Shown here in pieces: positions 10,672 through 21,016 of a DNA stretch of 64,000 nucleotides. The notes under the pieces are model-generated. The model did not search any database and was not told the origin of the DNA. It worked only from the letters and a program-made list of their open reading frames with translations. Made by a program: the position numbers and the translations under genes. How positions within the stretch are numbered: position 1 is the stretch's first letter; each line of letters begins with the position of its first letter. Source of the DNA: Epithemia pelagica (taxonomy: Eukaryota; Bacillariophyta; Bacillariophyceae; Surirellales; Surirellaceae); contig OX337236.1 in assembly GCA_946965045.2 (NCBI GenBank), positions 2,604,001-2,668,000 on the forward strand. The letters are read 5' to 3'.

Positions 10672-13630
10672 ATGATGGACGACGAGGAGAAGAACGACTG
10701 GGAAGACGACGAGGAGAAGAACGACCGGGCAGGCAAGGACGAAGATAGCATGGCTCTATCTTCTGGTGCTCTAAAACCAAAGGAAACTGAATCGACATTG
10801 TCACTGGTTACTTTCCACCGTGAAGGTCCAGACACGGCCGAGAACGAGCAAGAAGGACTACCGGAACCAACCCAGCAAAAGATCCATGTAACGTTACGAG
10901 AAGCTCGGCGATATGGTATCAAGGAGCGACAAGGTGGTAAGCAATCGTCGATTTTCAAGTATTACTACGCGGGCCACGTCTTTGTTCATGACGAGGCGCG
11001 GCAGCGTACTTTGAAACGCTTCACCTATGATCGACTCTGTGATTTGTTTCTACCCCCGGTCAACAAGAACAAGGCAAAAACGAAACAGACCTCGCAACGT
11101 CCTTCGCGTTCGACGATTCAATCAGGAACTCGCTTCACCCAACCCTTGCTGGTGCGCCTTAGCAAGGACCACACGAGTTCGGGTATGGTAGTGGCCCATG
11201 ACATGGCCACAGACTATCTCCAAAAGAACCATCAGTTATGGACGAGTCATACAGTGATTGTTGTGGACATGTCGGGGTCCATGCGAGAAGATGATGTCAA
11301 TGGTGCGCGTTGTCGCGCCGATGGAGTATGGACGACATTGGCCCGCAATTTTTGTCGCAGTCAATTGGAATCTCAGTCCAATAGCCTCTACGATGTAGTG
11401 AGTGTCATTGCAATGCGCAAAACTGCCAAGGTCCTGATTTCCTGCGAGCCCCTGACGTGGGTTCTTTACAACAAATTTGTCGATTTTCGGGAGGTAAGTA
11501 CATTCAATAGACCTACATCATATCACCGCAGAAAATGCTCAAGGCACAGACTTTATCTGAACTATCGTTCATTACTGTTGTTTCTTCAAGTGGGACAACA
11601 TAAAACCCCATGGTCACGGGTTTTACAAGCCCGCACTTCAGAAAGCAGAAGAACTTCTTACTGTCAATAATCACGGTTTTTGTGCTCTATCACTTATGTT
11701 TTTCAGTGACGGTAAGCCATCCGACTTTTGCAAGGAGCTCGATTTCAGTCGCTATCACTACCAAGAAGTAGAAAAGGAGCCAATCAGTCAGTGCGGTCAA
11801 CTAGCATCCAAGTTTGGACGGAGACTTTCCATGACCTTTGTTGGCATGGCCAACAACAACGAACCATATGCGGCCCTTCGTCGTATGGCCAAGGAAGCCA
11901 AACAATTTGGAGCAATGGCTGAGTTTCATCAACCAACTCTAACTACAGACTCGTTGTCACAGGTGATTTCCAGTTCTGTTGCCACTTCACTGTCCACCAA
12001 GACTGAGCTGTCAAGACAGGGAGTTGGCAGTGGTGCGGCCCGATCGGTTCGAATGGACGTACAACGAGAGAAACAAAATGAGCCAGATAGCAAAAAACCG
12101 AACCCTGCGGAATGGCGCATCTTTTGTGACAGTCGGCGGGGGTACAATGTACGCCGTATTTGGACATGGAGTGACCAACGTCACGAGTTTGTTACTCTTG
12201 TCGATACGCGATGCCAAAGTTGCACCAAGCCCGTGGCCGATGCCGATTATCAGTCAATCGCAGAAGGAGGTATGAAATGTCCCACCTGCGAAGCATGCTT
12301 CTTTTGTGAGCGATGCGTTTCCGCTGGAACAATGCGCAATCATCAGGAGAACGAAGAATGCACCAAATGCCTTCAAGATCACCAAGATGGTGTCTTGATA
12401 ATGGGCCATCCAGTTCTTCCATACATGTCGTACAATGTTGCTTGGAAGCGTAAAGCATTCGGGGAGGGAGCGGAACGGCTGGCGTACAAGTTTCGTTTCA
12501 CAGACCCCAAGGGTAGGAAATTCGTTGGACCGTTGATGGTGGCTAAAGAATCACGATTTGTGGAGGATCTCGAAGAAAACCAGCGATCACAACAAACACA
12601 CAACGAAGAAGAGACGGAGAAGGATAAGTATCGTACCAGTCAACGACACTCTTATCACAAAACTTTTATGCGAACACAATCAATTGCATCTCAATATGCC
12701 TCACGATTCAATGAACGATTGGAGAAAAGACTCTCTTCTGATCAGATAAGTTATGTTCCTCGAATTGTGTTTGTCAAGCCGCTTGTGTTTGAACTTGAAG
12801 CATACGTGCCATACGAACCAAATGTGCCGTGGAAAGATGACGTGGACAGCAACCGTAATGAAATGCCAATGGACGGTTCTTTGGAAAAGGAAGAACAGAC
12901 ATCCAAAACGTACAATGTATTGGTGGAACCGTTCATTGAAGGGCACTACCGAAAATTTGTTGACAATCACGGGGGTGATAGGCAAGGGGTGGCAACTATC
13001 GGAACTCAGAATCAAGGCATCGACTCCGTTGGCACAGCACTACTGTTGGGAAGACGTCTTGGGGACAAGAAAGACTCCATGGGCAGTCTTAGCTTTGACG
13101 AGGAGGCGACTGATCAAGAAGACCAAGATGACGGGAAAGAGAATGATTTGTGTATCATTGAGGAAGGTGAAGAAGATGAGGAAGAATACGAAAGTGACGA
13201 AGAACAAGAGTCCGAGAATGATCAAACATTGGATGTTTGCCTGGATGTTTCGACGATTCGTGATTCTGATTATTTGAAGGCATTTAGTCATTTTTCTCAT
13301 GTCAACAGTCGAGGTTCCTTAATGGTAGTAGATCTCCAAGGCACATTGCAACGAACTGTAGCCGCCCCACGCAAAACCTATGTCTTGACTGATCCTGCCA
13401 TTCATCAGCGATTCCGCAAGAAAAAGAAAAGACAATTTGGTCGCACTGATTTGGGTTTCGAAGGCATCAAGGCATTTTTTGCTACCCATGAATGCAACGA
13501 CGTCTGTCGTTTCTTGGGTCTACGTGACAGAAAGAAGCCGGACGAACAACAGCAACCACAACAGGAGACGAAACCAGAAGTGGAGAAAACACCCAGACAA
13601 GGTCAGATATGTTCCTCAGAAGAGATGTAG
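10672..13630 (+). CDS. Von Willebrand A domain plus alpha-kinase protein (VwkA-like), two exons
   Basis: Predicted atypical serine/threonine protein kinase. Exon 1 is 10672-11493 and exon 2 is 11591-13630; the 97-bp phase-0 intron starts GTAAGT and ends TTCTTCAAG. The product is about 953 residues. The N-terminus is acidic. A vWA domain carries the MIDAS motif DMSGSM (199-204), and its later strand ALSLMFFSDGKPSD crosses from exon 2, confirming the splice. A Cys/His cluster follows (CQSC, CPTC, CFFCERC, CTKC), probably zinc-binding. The alpha-kinase domain has a glycine loop (FGEGAERLAYKF), a catalytic-lysine strand (LMVAKESRF), NVLVEPFIEGHYRKF, an acidic insertion, and the C-terminal signature SLMVVDLQGTL, LTDPAIH, FGRTDLGFEGIKAFFATHECNDVC. 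The order vWA then alpha-kinase matches Dictyostelium VwkA. Substrate is unknown; in other species VwkA-like kinases affect myosin or contractile vacuoles. Confidence 0.88.
11494..11590 (+). other. 97-bp phase-0 intron of the vWA-kinase gene
   Basis: Donor GAG|GTAAGTA, acceptor TTCTTCAAG|TGG. The frame downstream of the acceptor (WDNIKPHGHGFY) runs in phase into the vWA strand before FFSDG, whereas the unspliced frame runs to a stop near 11670. Confidence 0.88.
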
Positions 13631-14353
13631 GTCTAGGTAAAATCTGTCAATGGTGTAGAAAGAATGGTAAAGAATAACACGTTGAACTAACTTGTACAAG
13701 GAGATTATGACGCTGTTTAATAGGATGGAAGACGACATTGACTTGTGCTATCTTGACTGGCCATCGACAAAGGAAGGAGATCAAGAAGTTAACTTTCCAT
13801 ATAGTCACTTCGAGGAAAGGAGTCCCTCCTCTGTGCCTTCTCAGGAACTATAGTATGAGATGGCGAAGTTTTCGTGGTATAGCAGAGCTGTGGATCGTTC
13901 CCAGTACTTGCAACATGTCTCACCTTCATGTCCTTACAGGACCATCAGCAGTTGTGCAGATTTCCCTGTTGAGTTCGCCATCATTATACCAGTTCATCAA
14001 GTCCCAGAGGAAGCTATTGTAGCAAAATGCCTCCTGGTGCACTACCTACCTCTAGGTAGATATTCTCTCTAGTGTGTATCCCGTATTGTGGCGGGACCAA
14101 ACCATTACATTCTATCGAGAGTAGATCACATTCATAAATTTTAAGTTTGTCTTGTAATGAATTCGTACGCTAGAGAGTTGGAGAACACATCAAGACCAAG
14201 AAGAGAATGAGAAGCTTCTCATACCACGAAAATTCTACGAAAAGCGAACCCATGTGGTTGTGGTCACATTATTGTAGGAGCATCCATATTTTAGGCTCAA
14301 TAATAAAAGACACAACACAACGAGAAGGAATTTGATGCGAAGAACGAAGCGGT
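13631..14353. other. Intergenic spacer
   Basis: About 720 bp between two plus-strand genes. Several short frames, none convincing. It should hold the kinase 3' end and the promoter of the dehydrogenase gene. Confidence 0.5.
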
Positions 14354-15673
14354 ATGGAACTCCAAGCTCCAAACAACAACAAGAAAAAGATACTGCTGTG
14401 TGGAGGTGGCAATGCCATTCATGTACTGTCTAGTTACATTAGCGCCCAAACGAAGGACTTTGAAGTACAGATATTGTCTCTGTTTCCAGGAGAAGCCAAA
14501 CGGTTGCGTGAGTCTGCGAAATGCGATGGTATTCGCTGCATGAATGACCGTGGCAAGGACGTCCAGGGCATCATTCCGACCGTCATTACCGACCAAGCAA
14601 GCGAGGTGGCGGACGATTTGAGTGTCGTGATTTTGGCTCTTCCCTCCTTTACGCATGAACAATATCTGTCAGCTTTGAAGCCACGCCTGGTTCCTGGCGT
14701 AATTATTGGTGCCATGCCTGGAGAGGGGGCGTTTGATGTTTGTGCTCGCCACGTCTTGGGACGAGACTTTTGTGACAAGTCGTACTTGTTTGCCACGGAA
14801 ACCTTGCCCTGGGCATGCCGCATAGTCGATTATGGTCAATCGGTACAAGTCTTGGGAACGAAAAAGGAAATTGATATTGTACTGGCACCATACAGTAGCC
14901 AAGTCATGGCTTTGGTGCAAAAAATGATTGGAAGTTTGCCCAAACTTGTGCGGGTAAACAACTTTTTGACGGTGACACTCATGAATATCAATTCTATTGG
15001 TCACCCCGCCATTTCTTATGCATTTTACTGCCAGAAGGATTTAACCATCCCCTTCGACGAACCTCCTCTCTTCTATCAAGGTGCTAATGAATATACCGGC
15101 CAAGTCTTGTCCCAACTGTCCGATGAAGTTTTGGCCTTGGGTCGAGCCTTGCAAGAAAGATATCCGGGCTTGGACATGAGCTCGTTGCATCATGTTCACG
15201 ATTGGCTGCTCAAGTCGTATGGTCCCGATATTGCCGATACGACCAATATTTACACCATGCTGCTCACAAATAAGGGCTTTCGAGGTCTTACGCATCCCAT
15301 GATTCCCATGGAAGTACCGGAAGAGGAGGTCAAAGGTGATGCAACAAACCATGTTGGTACAGTAGCAGCAACCACTGCTACTACCACCACCACCACCACC
15401 ACCAAGTATTTGCCCAATTTTCAAAGTCGCTACTTTATTGAAGACGTACCCTGTGGACTGGTGGTAACTCGAGGTATTGCCGAATTGGCAAACTTTCCCA
15501 CGCCCTTCATTGACCGAGTACTTCTCTGGTGTCAGGAATGTATGGGTAGAGAATACTTGGTCGATGGAAAGTTGCTGGGAAAGGATGTGCCGCAGACAAG
15601 GTGTCCGCAGCGCTACGGGTTCAACGATTTGGACACGTTCATGACTCAAAATGGCTACTATACATTGGGCTAG
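14354..15673 (+). CDS. Opine/octopine-dehydrogenase-family oxidoreductase
   Basis: Predicted NAD(P)H-dependent enzyme of the octopine/nopaline dehydrogenase family, which condense an amino acid with a keto acid to make an opine; the real substrates in this organism are unknown. The 439-residue protein starts at the ATG at 14354. Near the N-terminus KKILLCGGGNAIHVLSSYIS (11-30) is a Rossmann nucleotide-binding turn of the GxGNxxH form seen in this family. VVILALPSFTHEQYL and GVIIGAMPGEGAFD form the rest of the coenzyme domain. The C-terminal helical domain contains NINSIGHPA (the catalytic-region N-x-x-x-H) and SSLHHVHDWL. A poly-Thr run (about 15376-15402, ACC repeats) sits in a loop. No intron or frame problem was seen. 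Length fits the family. Confidence 0.82.
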   Translation: MELQAPNNNKKKILLCGGGNAIHVLSSYISAQTKDFEVQILSLFPGEAKRLRESAKCDGIRCMNDRGKDVQGIIPTVITDQASEVADDLSVVILALPSFTHEQYLSALKPRLVPGVIIGAMPGEGAFDVCARHVLGRDFCDKSYLFATETLPWACRIVDYGQSVQVLGTKKEIDIVLAPYSSQVMALVQKMIGSLPKLVRVNNFLTVTLMNINSIGHPAISYAFYCQKDLTIPFDEPPLFYQGANEYTGQVLSQLSDEVLALGRALQERYPGLDMSSLHHVHDWLLKSYGPDIADTTNIYTMLLTNKGFRGLTHPMIPMEVPEEEVKGDATNHVGTVAATTATTTTTTTTKYLPNFQSRYFIEDVPCGLVVTRGIAELANFPTPFIDRVLLWCQECMGREYLVDGKLLGKDVPQTRCPQRYGFNDLDTFMTQNGYYTLG

Positions 15674-15907
15674 GCTACTTTGGGCTAGGCTCCAAACGAC
15701 AAGACCCTTCAAAAAACCTGTTGAGCAACAGGATTTTGGAAGATGCATTGTAGCTCCGCATAACCAATAGTAAAGGTATAAAACTTAGCAAAGGTATAAA
15801 GCTTACCCATAACTCATTAAGACCACGATGAGGGTCTTACTACAGCTCTATGTTCTCTTCAAGTCAAAGACTCCTCCTCGTCCTCAGGTTTCTTTATTTT
15901 CGAATCA
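15674..15907. other. Short convergent spacer
   Basis: Lies between the dehydrogenase stop and the tail of the minus-strand ABC pseudogene. It includes a duplicated GCAAAGGTATAAA-like run near 15770-15805. No gene is seen. Confidence 0.4.
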
Positions 15908-16139
15908 TCACTGCCGTGACGGCTGCAGAAGTACGCATGCGAATGATCGCCATACAATAATGATGTCATCAAAAGCAGCATCCATTCGCACGTTTTCACG
16001 CCATTGCTTGTGTTTCGTATGCTCCTTACTGTTGGTCCACATCATTCTCATCCAAACAATGCCGAACACAGTCAACCCAGTAAATGAAGAGAGAACCATG
16101 TAGAGCGAATTCAAATTTTCACTTGGACATCCTTCCATT

Positions 16140-17450
16140 AGAACTTACCCCCAAGCAGGGGTGAGTGAGTCCCGCGTGATCGAATACGCTGCGCTTGTAT
16201 TCCCTTACTCACCCCCAAGGCGCGTCGGCTGCTCCCAACTTTGAAACAAACTCAGAACAACCACAACGCAAACACCACGAGGCCCATCTGGCTGTGGATG
16301 TAACAACACCCATGGACCCTCCCAAGTCCAACCGTGTTGTCCATGCTGTCTCTAACAACCCAAGGGACACTCCTGGCGCTGCAATTGCTGGTGCGCACAC
16401 TTTCATTCCAAACACAATGCTACCGCGACAAATCCTCCAAACGTACAACAATCAACGATACCAACGCATCCTTGCGAATGACAATGCACTACACGACACA
16501 AACAAACGATCCTACAAAGGAGGCGGTGCCGACAACAACACAGCCATCGTCTCCCAAGAAAATGTCCGTCCAACGATGTGCTCACTTGTACTTGGCCGCA
16601 GCAGCCCAACGGAACAACAAAGGAGGGGGGTACCAAACAAACCCAAAACGAAATAGAACCCATCCAAATGCATAGATTTTAGAGTGGGTATCACCAAACT
16701 TGCTGTAGAACCACGATCAAACGTTCAGGCTGAAAAAATAGTGGATTCTCTCATGAGCTTGCGCTCATGCATGACCGTGAGCCGTGAGACTTGACGAGAC
16801 ATGGACAAAGAAATCTACAAGTCCATTTTGTACTCAATAGTCTATACTGTTTCAGAAGCGAGTACTCTTTACGTAGTAGTGGATCTAGCTTCACGGAATC
16901 ATCACACACACACACACACACACACACCAAACCATGAAATACACACACATGGTGCAATGCACCTCTAGAGGAGTATCAAAACAAGCTCCTGGCACTTTGT
17001 CTATGGGAAAGATAAAAGCATAGTCCACTACTAGTTTAGGCTTCCTGCTTCCTGGGCTTACATACCCCATGATGACGCTGTCAACCAGTGCACTAGTTGA
17101 TTGTTCATTGCACTGGTTGATTGTCATGTTTCATGTTGTCATCCTTCCTTTGATGCATTCCACCTTCACTTGTGATCTAGGTGGATGGTTTTGACCATAA
17201 AGTTGTCACTTTGGTCGTTCGTCCGGCTGGGTGGTTTTCTTTTGGTTTTTCGTGTGCTCATGGTCGTCTTTTGTGGTGTTGGTCGAAAAGTGAGATGATT
17301 CTTGGCCCATGTGCCAGCAATACAAGGCGTGACCGGCGCGTCGATTTGGAACGATCGAAGGGAGGCTGGCGATGTCACCCGGCTGGCGCTTTGGGAAAGA
17401 CAATTTTTTCCATTCGGATGACGGACGAACAAAGGTACCCCCCCCCCAAT
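16140..17450. other. About 1.3 kb foreign segment inside the ABC pseudogene
   Basis: The pseudogene frame ends at the RFYW-like stretch near 17450 and resumes at 16138, where the paralogues have only about 15 codons between those points. The segment has no recognised coding region; a plus-strand frame at 16195-16656 (153 codons) shows no known motif. It has a 10-C run (17438-17447) at one end and complementary-looking CTTACCCCCAAGCAGGGGTGAG near the other. Terminal repeats and a target duplication could not be fixed, so the element class is unknown; nonautonomous transposon or filler are both possible. Confidence 0.55.
16903..16928. repeat. (CA)n microsatellite
   Basis: About 12 uninterrupted CA units, inside the segment that splits the ABC pseudogene. 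Confidence 0.9.
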
Positions 17451-19266
17451 CGCACCCAATAAAATCGTGGAAACAAGTATCAACACCAGATCCCGGACTG
17501 AAGGTCGTAAAAAAGATCATGGACAAAAATGGTGCTACAGAAAAAACCTGATCAGTGATCAGATCCAAACGCGAGTATATTCCCAACAACACAGCGCCGA
17601 TCGCCAGAGATAGCGTTTCTGTAGCAATGCCCAGCCACACCGTGAAATTCGACAGTGTACCAAAATCGGTAACAACGTTGATGAACAAAAATTCAACCGA
17701 AAGACCATGATAATAAGCAATATTGCCATCAATGCTTTGAGGACTCTGCTCAGCTTCAGAGATGTATGTAGCAGTGCTTCCGCTTCTTCCTTGATGGCAA
17801 ATCGCCAGTCTGCCAACGACAAGAGAAAGGGCTGGACGCAGAAAAAGGCAAGCACACCAGCGGCGACCAAAACCAACGCCGAAAGTTCCTCTGTCGAATC
17901 CCAAAATCCAACAATGAACAAACCATAGACCAAGGAAGTAAACACTGTGGTTCCGACAAGTGTCGGGTTGGACATAACTTCCACTTCAAAAAAGAATTTC
18001 CAGTCAGACCATTTGTATCAATGACTTTGGTTTGCCCTACCGCCAGAGCATAGAGAACCTTGTCTCGGTCGACCTGTGCCAGATTATTAACCCTAACGGT
18101 ATTGCGATGCAAGGATGAGACAGTAATCTTGTTGTCCGCTTATCGTGAGAGCTTGGGAATGTGATCATTGGTGACCAGTAAAATGTGATGCTTTTCACGC
18201 ATTTTCTCCAAACGCTTGGAAAAAAAGACTACAAAGTCATGAGTAACTCCAGCAAACGGTTCATCTAGAATGATGAGAAGTCCCGACTGGTTGACTGTGC
18301 GTTGAAAGAGCAACTCAAATAGTAACAATTTCCGTTGCCCTCCGGATAAACCCGGTATGAATTCTCCTGCCATGGTTCCACCGACTTTGATCGTGAAGGC
18401 TGTTTCTTCCTTGGCGTAGAGTTCCCAAAAGGGCAACGTGGTTGGATCAAAGTTGGGTATTTTGCGAACTGGAACATAGGGCCGCATGGTATGGTGTTGT
18501 CGAATATAAATGCATGGATGTCTTTGATACAGATCATTCACCAATGTGGTTTTGCCCGATCCAGAACGTCCAACTATGACCGTAATGGTTCCAGAAGTAG
18601 ATGAACAAGTGGACTCGTCTTGATGTCGCTCTCTAGGTCCAGACGACAGCAGCTGTGGCTGGACTAGCGGCATTGCGGATGAGTCTGAATTATCGCCTCC
18701 ACATTCCTCCTCGTCAGTGCGTCTTTTTCTTTCATACAATTCACGCCGAAGCTCTTCGAGCAGTTCAATATTCTCATTTTTTATTCCTGTTGTGGTCTTC
18801 CCTCCTGTAGGTCCTTCACCCCTAACAACTCGTTCTTCTTGCTTGTTCTTGCCACGGATCTTACGGGTAACTTCCGGCAAGGGATTCATAAACAAGATCA
18901 CAATCAGGCCAATCACCGATGATAGAAACATCAATGGAATAATCCAATCATCTGTCCACTTGAATGGTCAAATCTTTTTCCTCATCCACATTTGTGTTCC
19001 AGTATGGCAATTCCGTTGGATCAAATTTGGGAATTTTTGAAACTGGAATATAAGGTCTGATGGAATGGAATTGCCGAATGTAAATACATTGCCTTCGGTG
19101 TCGTTCACGTCGTTCATGGACGTGATTCAAAAAGGTTGTCTTGCCCGATCCTGAGCTGCCAATCACAACTGTCAATGTCATCGTGTTGCGTTACGCAAAC
19201 ATTTGTTTGTCCAAGATGCTTTGTATTTTTTTTTGTGTGCTAGAATAGGTTATGGGTGTGACTAAA

Positions 19267-20251
19267 CTAGAACTTGGGTGGGGTGATCATGGGTGGAGTG
19301 TAGGCGGTGTGTGGGTTGTAGGGGTGGGGGAAGTATCGGGTAGCTGGACAGACGGTGAAAACAGAAGATTTTTGGATTCGGCAAAGTTGTCGTTGGTTGG
19401 AGAGGTGCAAGTCGGTGGTTGCTAAAGCATCGAGGACATGTTGGGCCAAGGCCGTGGTGATTGCGTGTCCGAGAGTAAGCGTCGCGTGTCGTCGGAGGGA
19501 CATTTGGAAGGGTTGTGGGCGTGGGTTGGTGCGAAGCTGGGCGGTGTGGATGAGGTTGGAGGGTGCAAACTCCGTCAAATTATTGAAAGCCAAAAAACCA
19601 TCGGGGTGTGGGAGGCAGCGGTCGGAACGTCCGAGTTGCGGTGTTGTCCATGGTGGGGGATTGGATGGGGAGAGGGAATACCAGGGAGGGGGACCAAAGA
19701 AGAAAGTGTGGGCGAAGTTACCGAGGCCACCTAAGTGGTCGATGGAAAAAGGCAAAAGGAGTAAATTGTTGCTGTTGATGAGTGCAGTGGTGGTTGTGTC
19801 ATGTGTGAATTTGTGGCGAGCGGCCGCGTGGTGAATCAGGGAGGCGTCGTTGGCAATGTTGTCGAATGATTGGCCAGGGCGGTGCTGCTCAGTGGAGATG
19901 GGGGTGGGAGGCAAGTGTGGGTGGGCGGGGGGAATCGTGATATCGATTGCAACATAGTGGAAGCGATCGGCGGGGAGTGGTGGATGGAGAGCAATTCCAA
20001 TGTCCGCGGGACGGATGTTTCTGGGGTGGTGGGGGAGGAGATTTGTTGGCTCGAGGTGTACGTTGTATTGTGTGCGAGTCCATTGTGCTCTGGGAGCAAG
20101 TTCTTGGACGAGAAAGAAGACGGCATCTCGAAGTTTGTTGGATAGTTTGGTTTTATGGTGTTTTGAGCATGAAAAGAGGTGATCACCGTATGGATCAAGC
20201 CGGTGGTGGTTGGAGCAAAAACAAGAAGAGGGAAAATGAGCGGGGAGGAAG
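19267..20251 (-). pseudogene. Non-LTR ORF2, restriction-like endonuclease part (3' part)
   Basis: Continues ORF2 on the far side of the copia insertion; reading resumes as FLPAHFPSSCFCSNHH at 20251. A CCHC-like finger (CFC ... GDHLFSCSKHH) is followed by an endonuclease core with RPADIGI and then VAIDITI, matching the PD-x(n)-D arrangement of restriction-like nucleases in R2/CRE/NeSL elements. The canonical PD is written as PAD here. The frame runs to a TAG at 19267 without further breaks. Confidence 0.7.
20247..20251. repeat. Target-site duplication GGAAG (left copy)
   Basis: Matches 27009-27013. Both copies belong to the interrupted ORF2 of the non-LTR element. Confidence 0.85.
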
Positions 20252-21016
20252 TAGTACAGATTCATCAATACACGCTCTAGAAGAGCCACAATCGATTACC
20301 AACTGATACCAAGGTTCTCCACGGGTCAGAGAACAAAGGAAACCCAAGGGTTCTATCGTAGGGATAGTCAGGACACTGAAGACGTGATGATATGGTAATG
20401 TTAATGATTGTGAGCTTACTACTAGGTTTGGTGTGTGAGGTTTCCATTCTTGTTGTCGATCGTGTGAAATAGGTTCTTGGCGGTGATAGGACTGGAATGG
20501 TTGGAGTTGATGTATGTGAGGTATATGACATGTATATGTGCTTGTATAACATATACAGCCTCAACAATTCTTGGCTAAAGTTGGTATATGAAGTTTTGTT
20601 GGCGCGTCCTTGTTTGCAATCTTGAAATAGTGGGAACGATGATATGGTCTCGCGTGATCGTGATTCGTGCCTTGGGTACTTAGACCGTTGGGTCGGATAC
20701 ATGCTCGCCACGCTCGGATAGTTCTTGCGCGCGTCTTGACGAATTTGGGCGCGCTCGCTTAGGACAAAGGTCAGGCTTGAATGTTCAACGGATGATCGTC
20801 CGTTGATAGGATATCAAGACCAAAGTTGAGTCTTGATAGCACGTTCGTCAATCTGTTCTCACTTTTTGTATATGCGACCGAAATATAGGTTGAGCTAGCA
20901 CGAAGCTAGGTATGTAGTGTGGATGTAGGTGGTGTAGGTGATGTTTGAAGCCACGGGACTCGACTAACCGATGAGGTGCCGAACCTTACCGATGATTTTC
21001 GGTGAGAGTTCTACTA
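20252..21016 (-). repeat. 3' LTR of the copia element
   Basis: 765 bp. The last codons of pol (stop at 20986-20988) lie inside it. A perfect 7-bp stem, CAACGGA-N6-TCCGTTG, is at 20786-20805. A 144-codon minus-strand frame inside (20277-20711) is not thought to be a gene. Confidence 0.93.

Larger units (their letters stand above)
15908..19181 (-). pseudogene. Decayed two-domain ABC transporter (paralogue of 37235-40402)
   Basis: Minus-strand relic. The first frame starts MTLTVVIGSSGSGKTTF at 19181 and follows the paralogue through DEEKDLTIQV, then jumps at about 18950 to the end of the first membrane domain. An internal deletion of several hundred codons has therefore removed the signature, Walker B and most of membrane domain 1. 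The second nucleotide-binding domain (18589-18140) is complete, with GRSGSGKTT, LSGGQRK and LLIILDEPFAGVT. A TAA at 18142-18140 then stops the frame. Beyond it, membrane domain 2 continues through at least two frameshifts (around 18000 and 17690), and part of a conserved stretch before YLFPRFY is missing. About 1.3 kb of unrelated sequence interrupts it near 17450-16140, and the tail resumes as MEGCPSENLNSLYM (16138). It cannot make a full transporter; a lone NBD peptide is conceivable. Confidence 0.85.

Noticed and set aside
20277-20711. 144-codon frame present identically in both LTRs
   Set aside because: It lies within the LTR, shows no domain, and its identity only reflects LTR identity.
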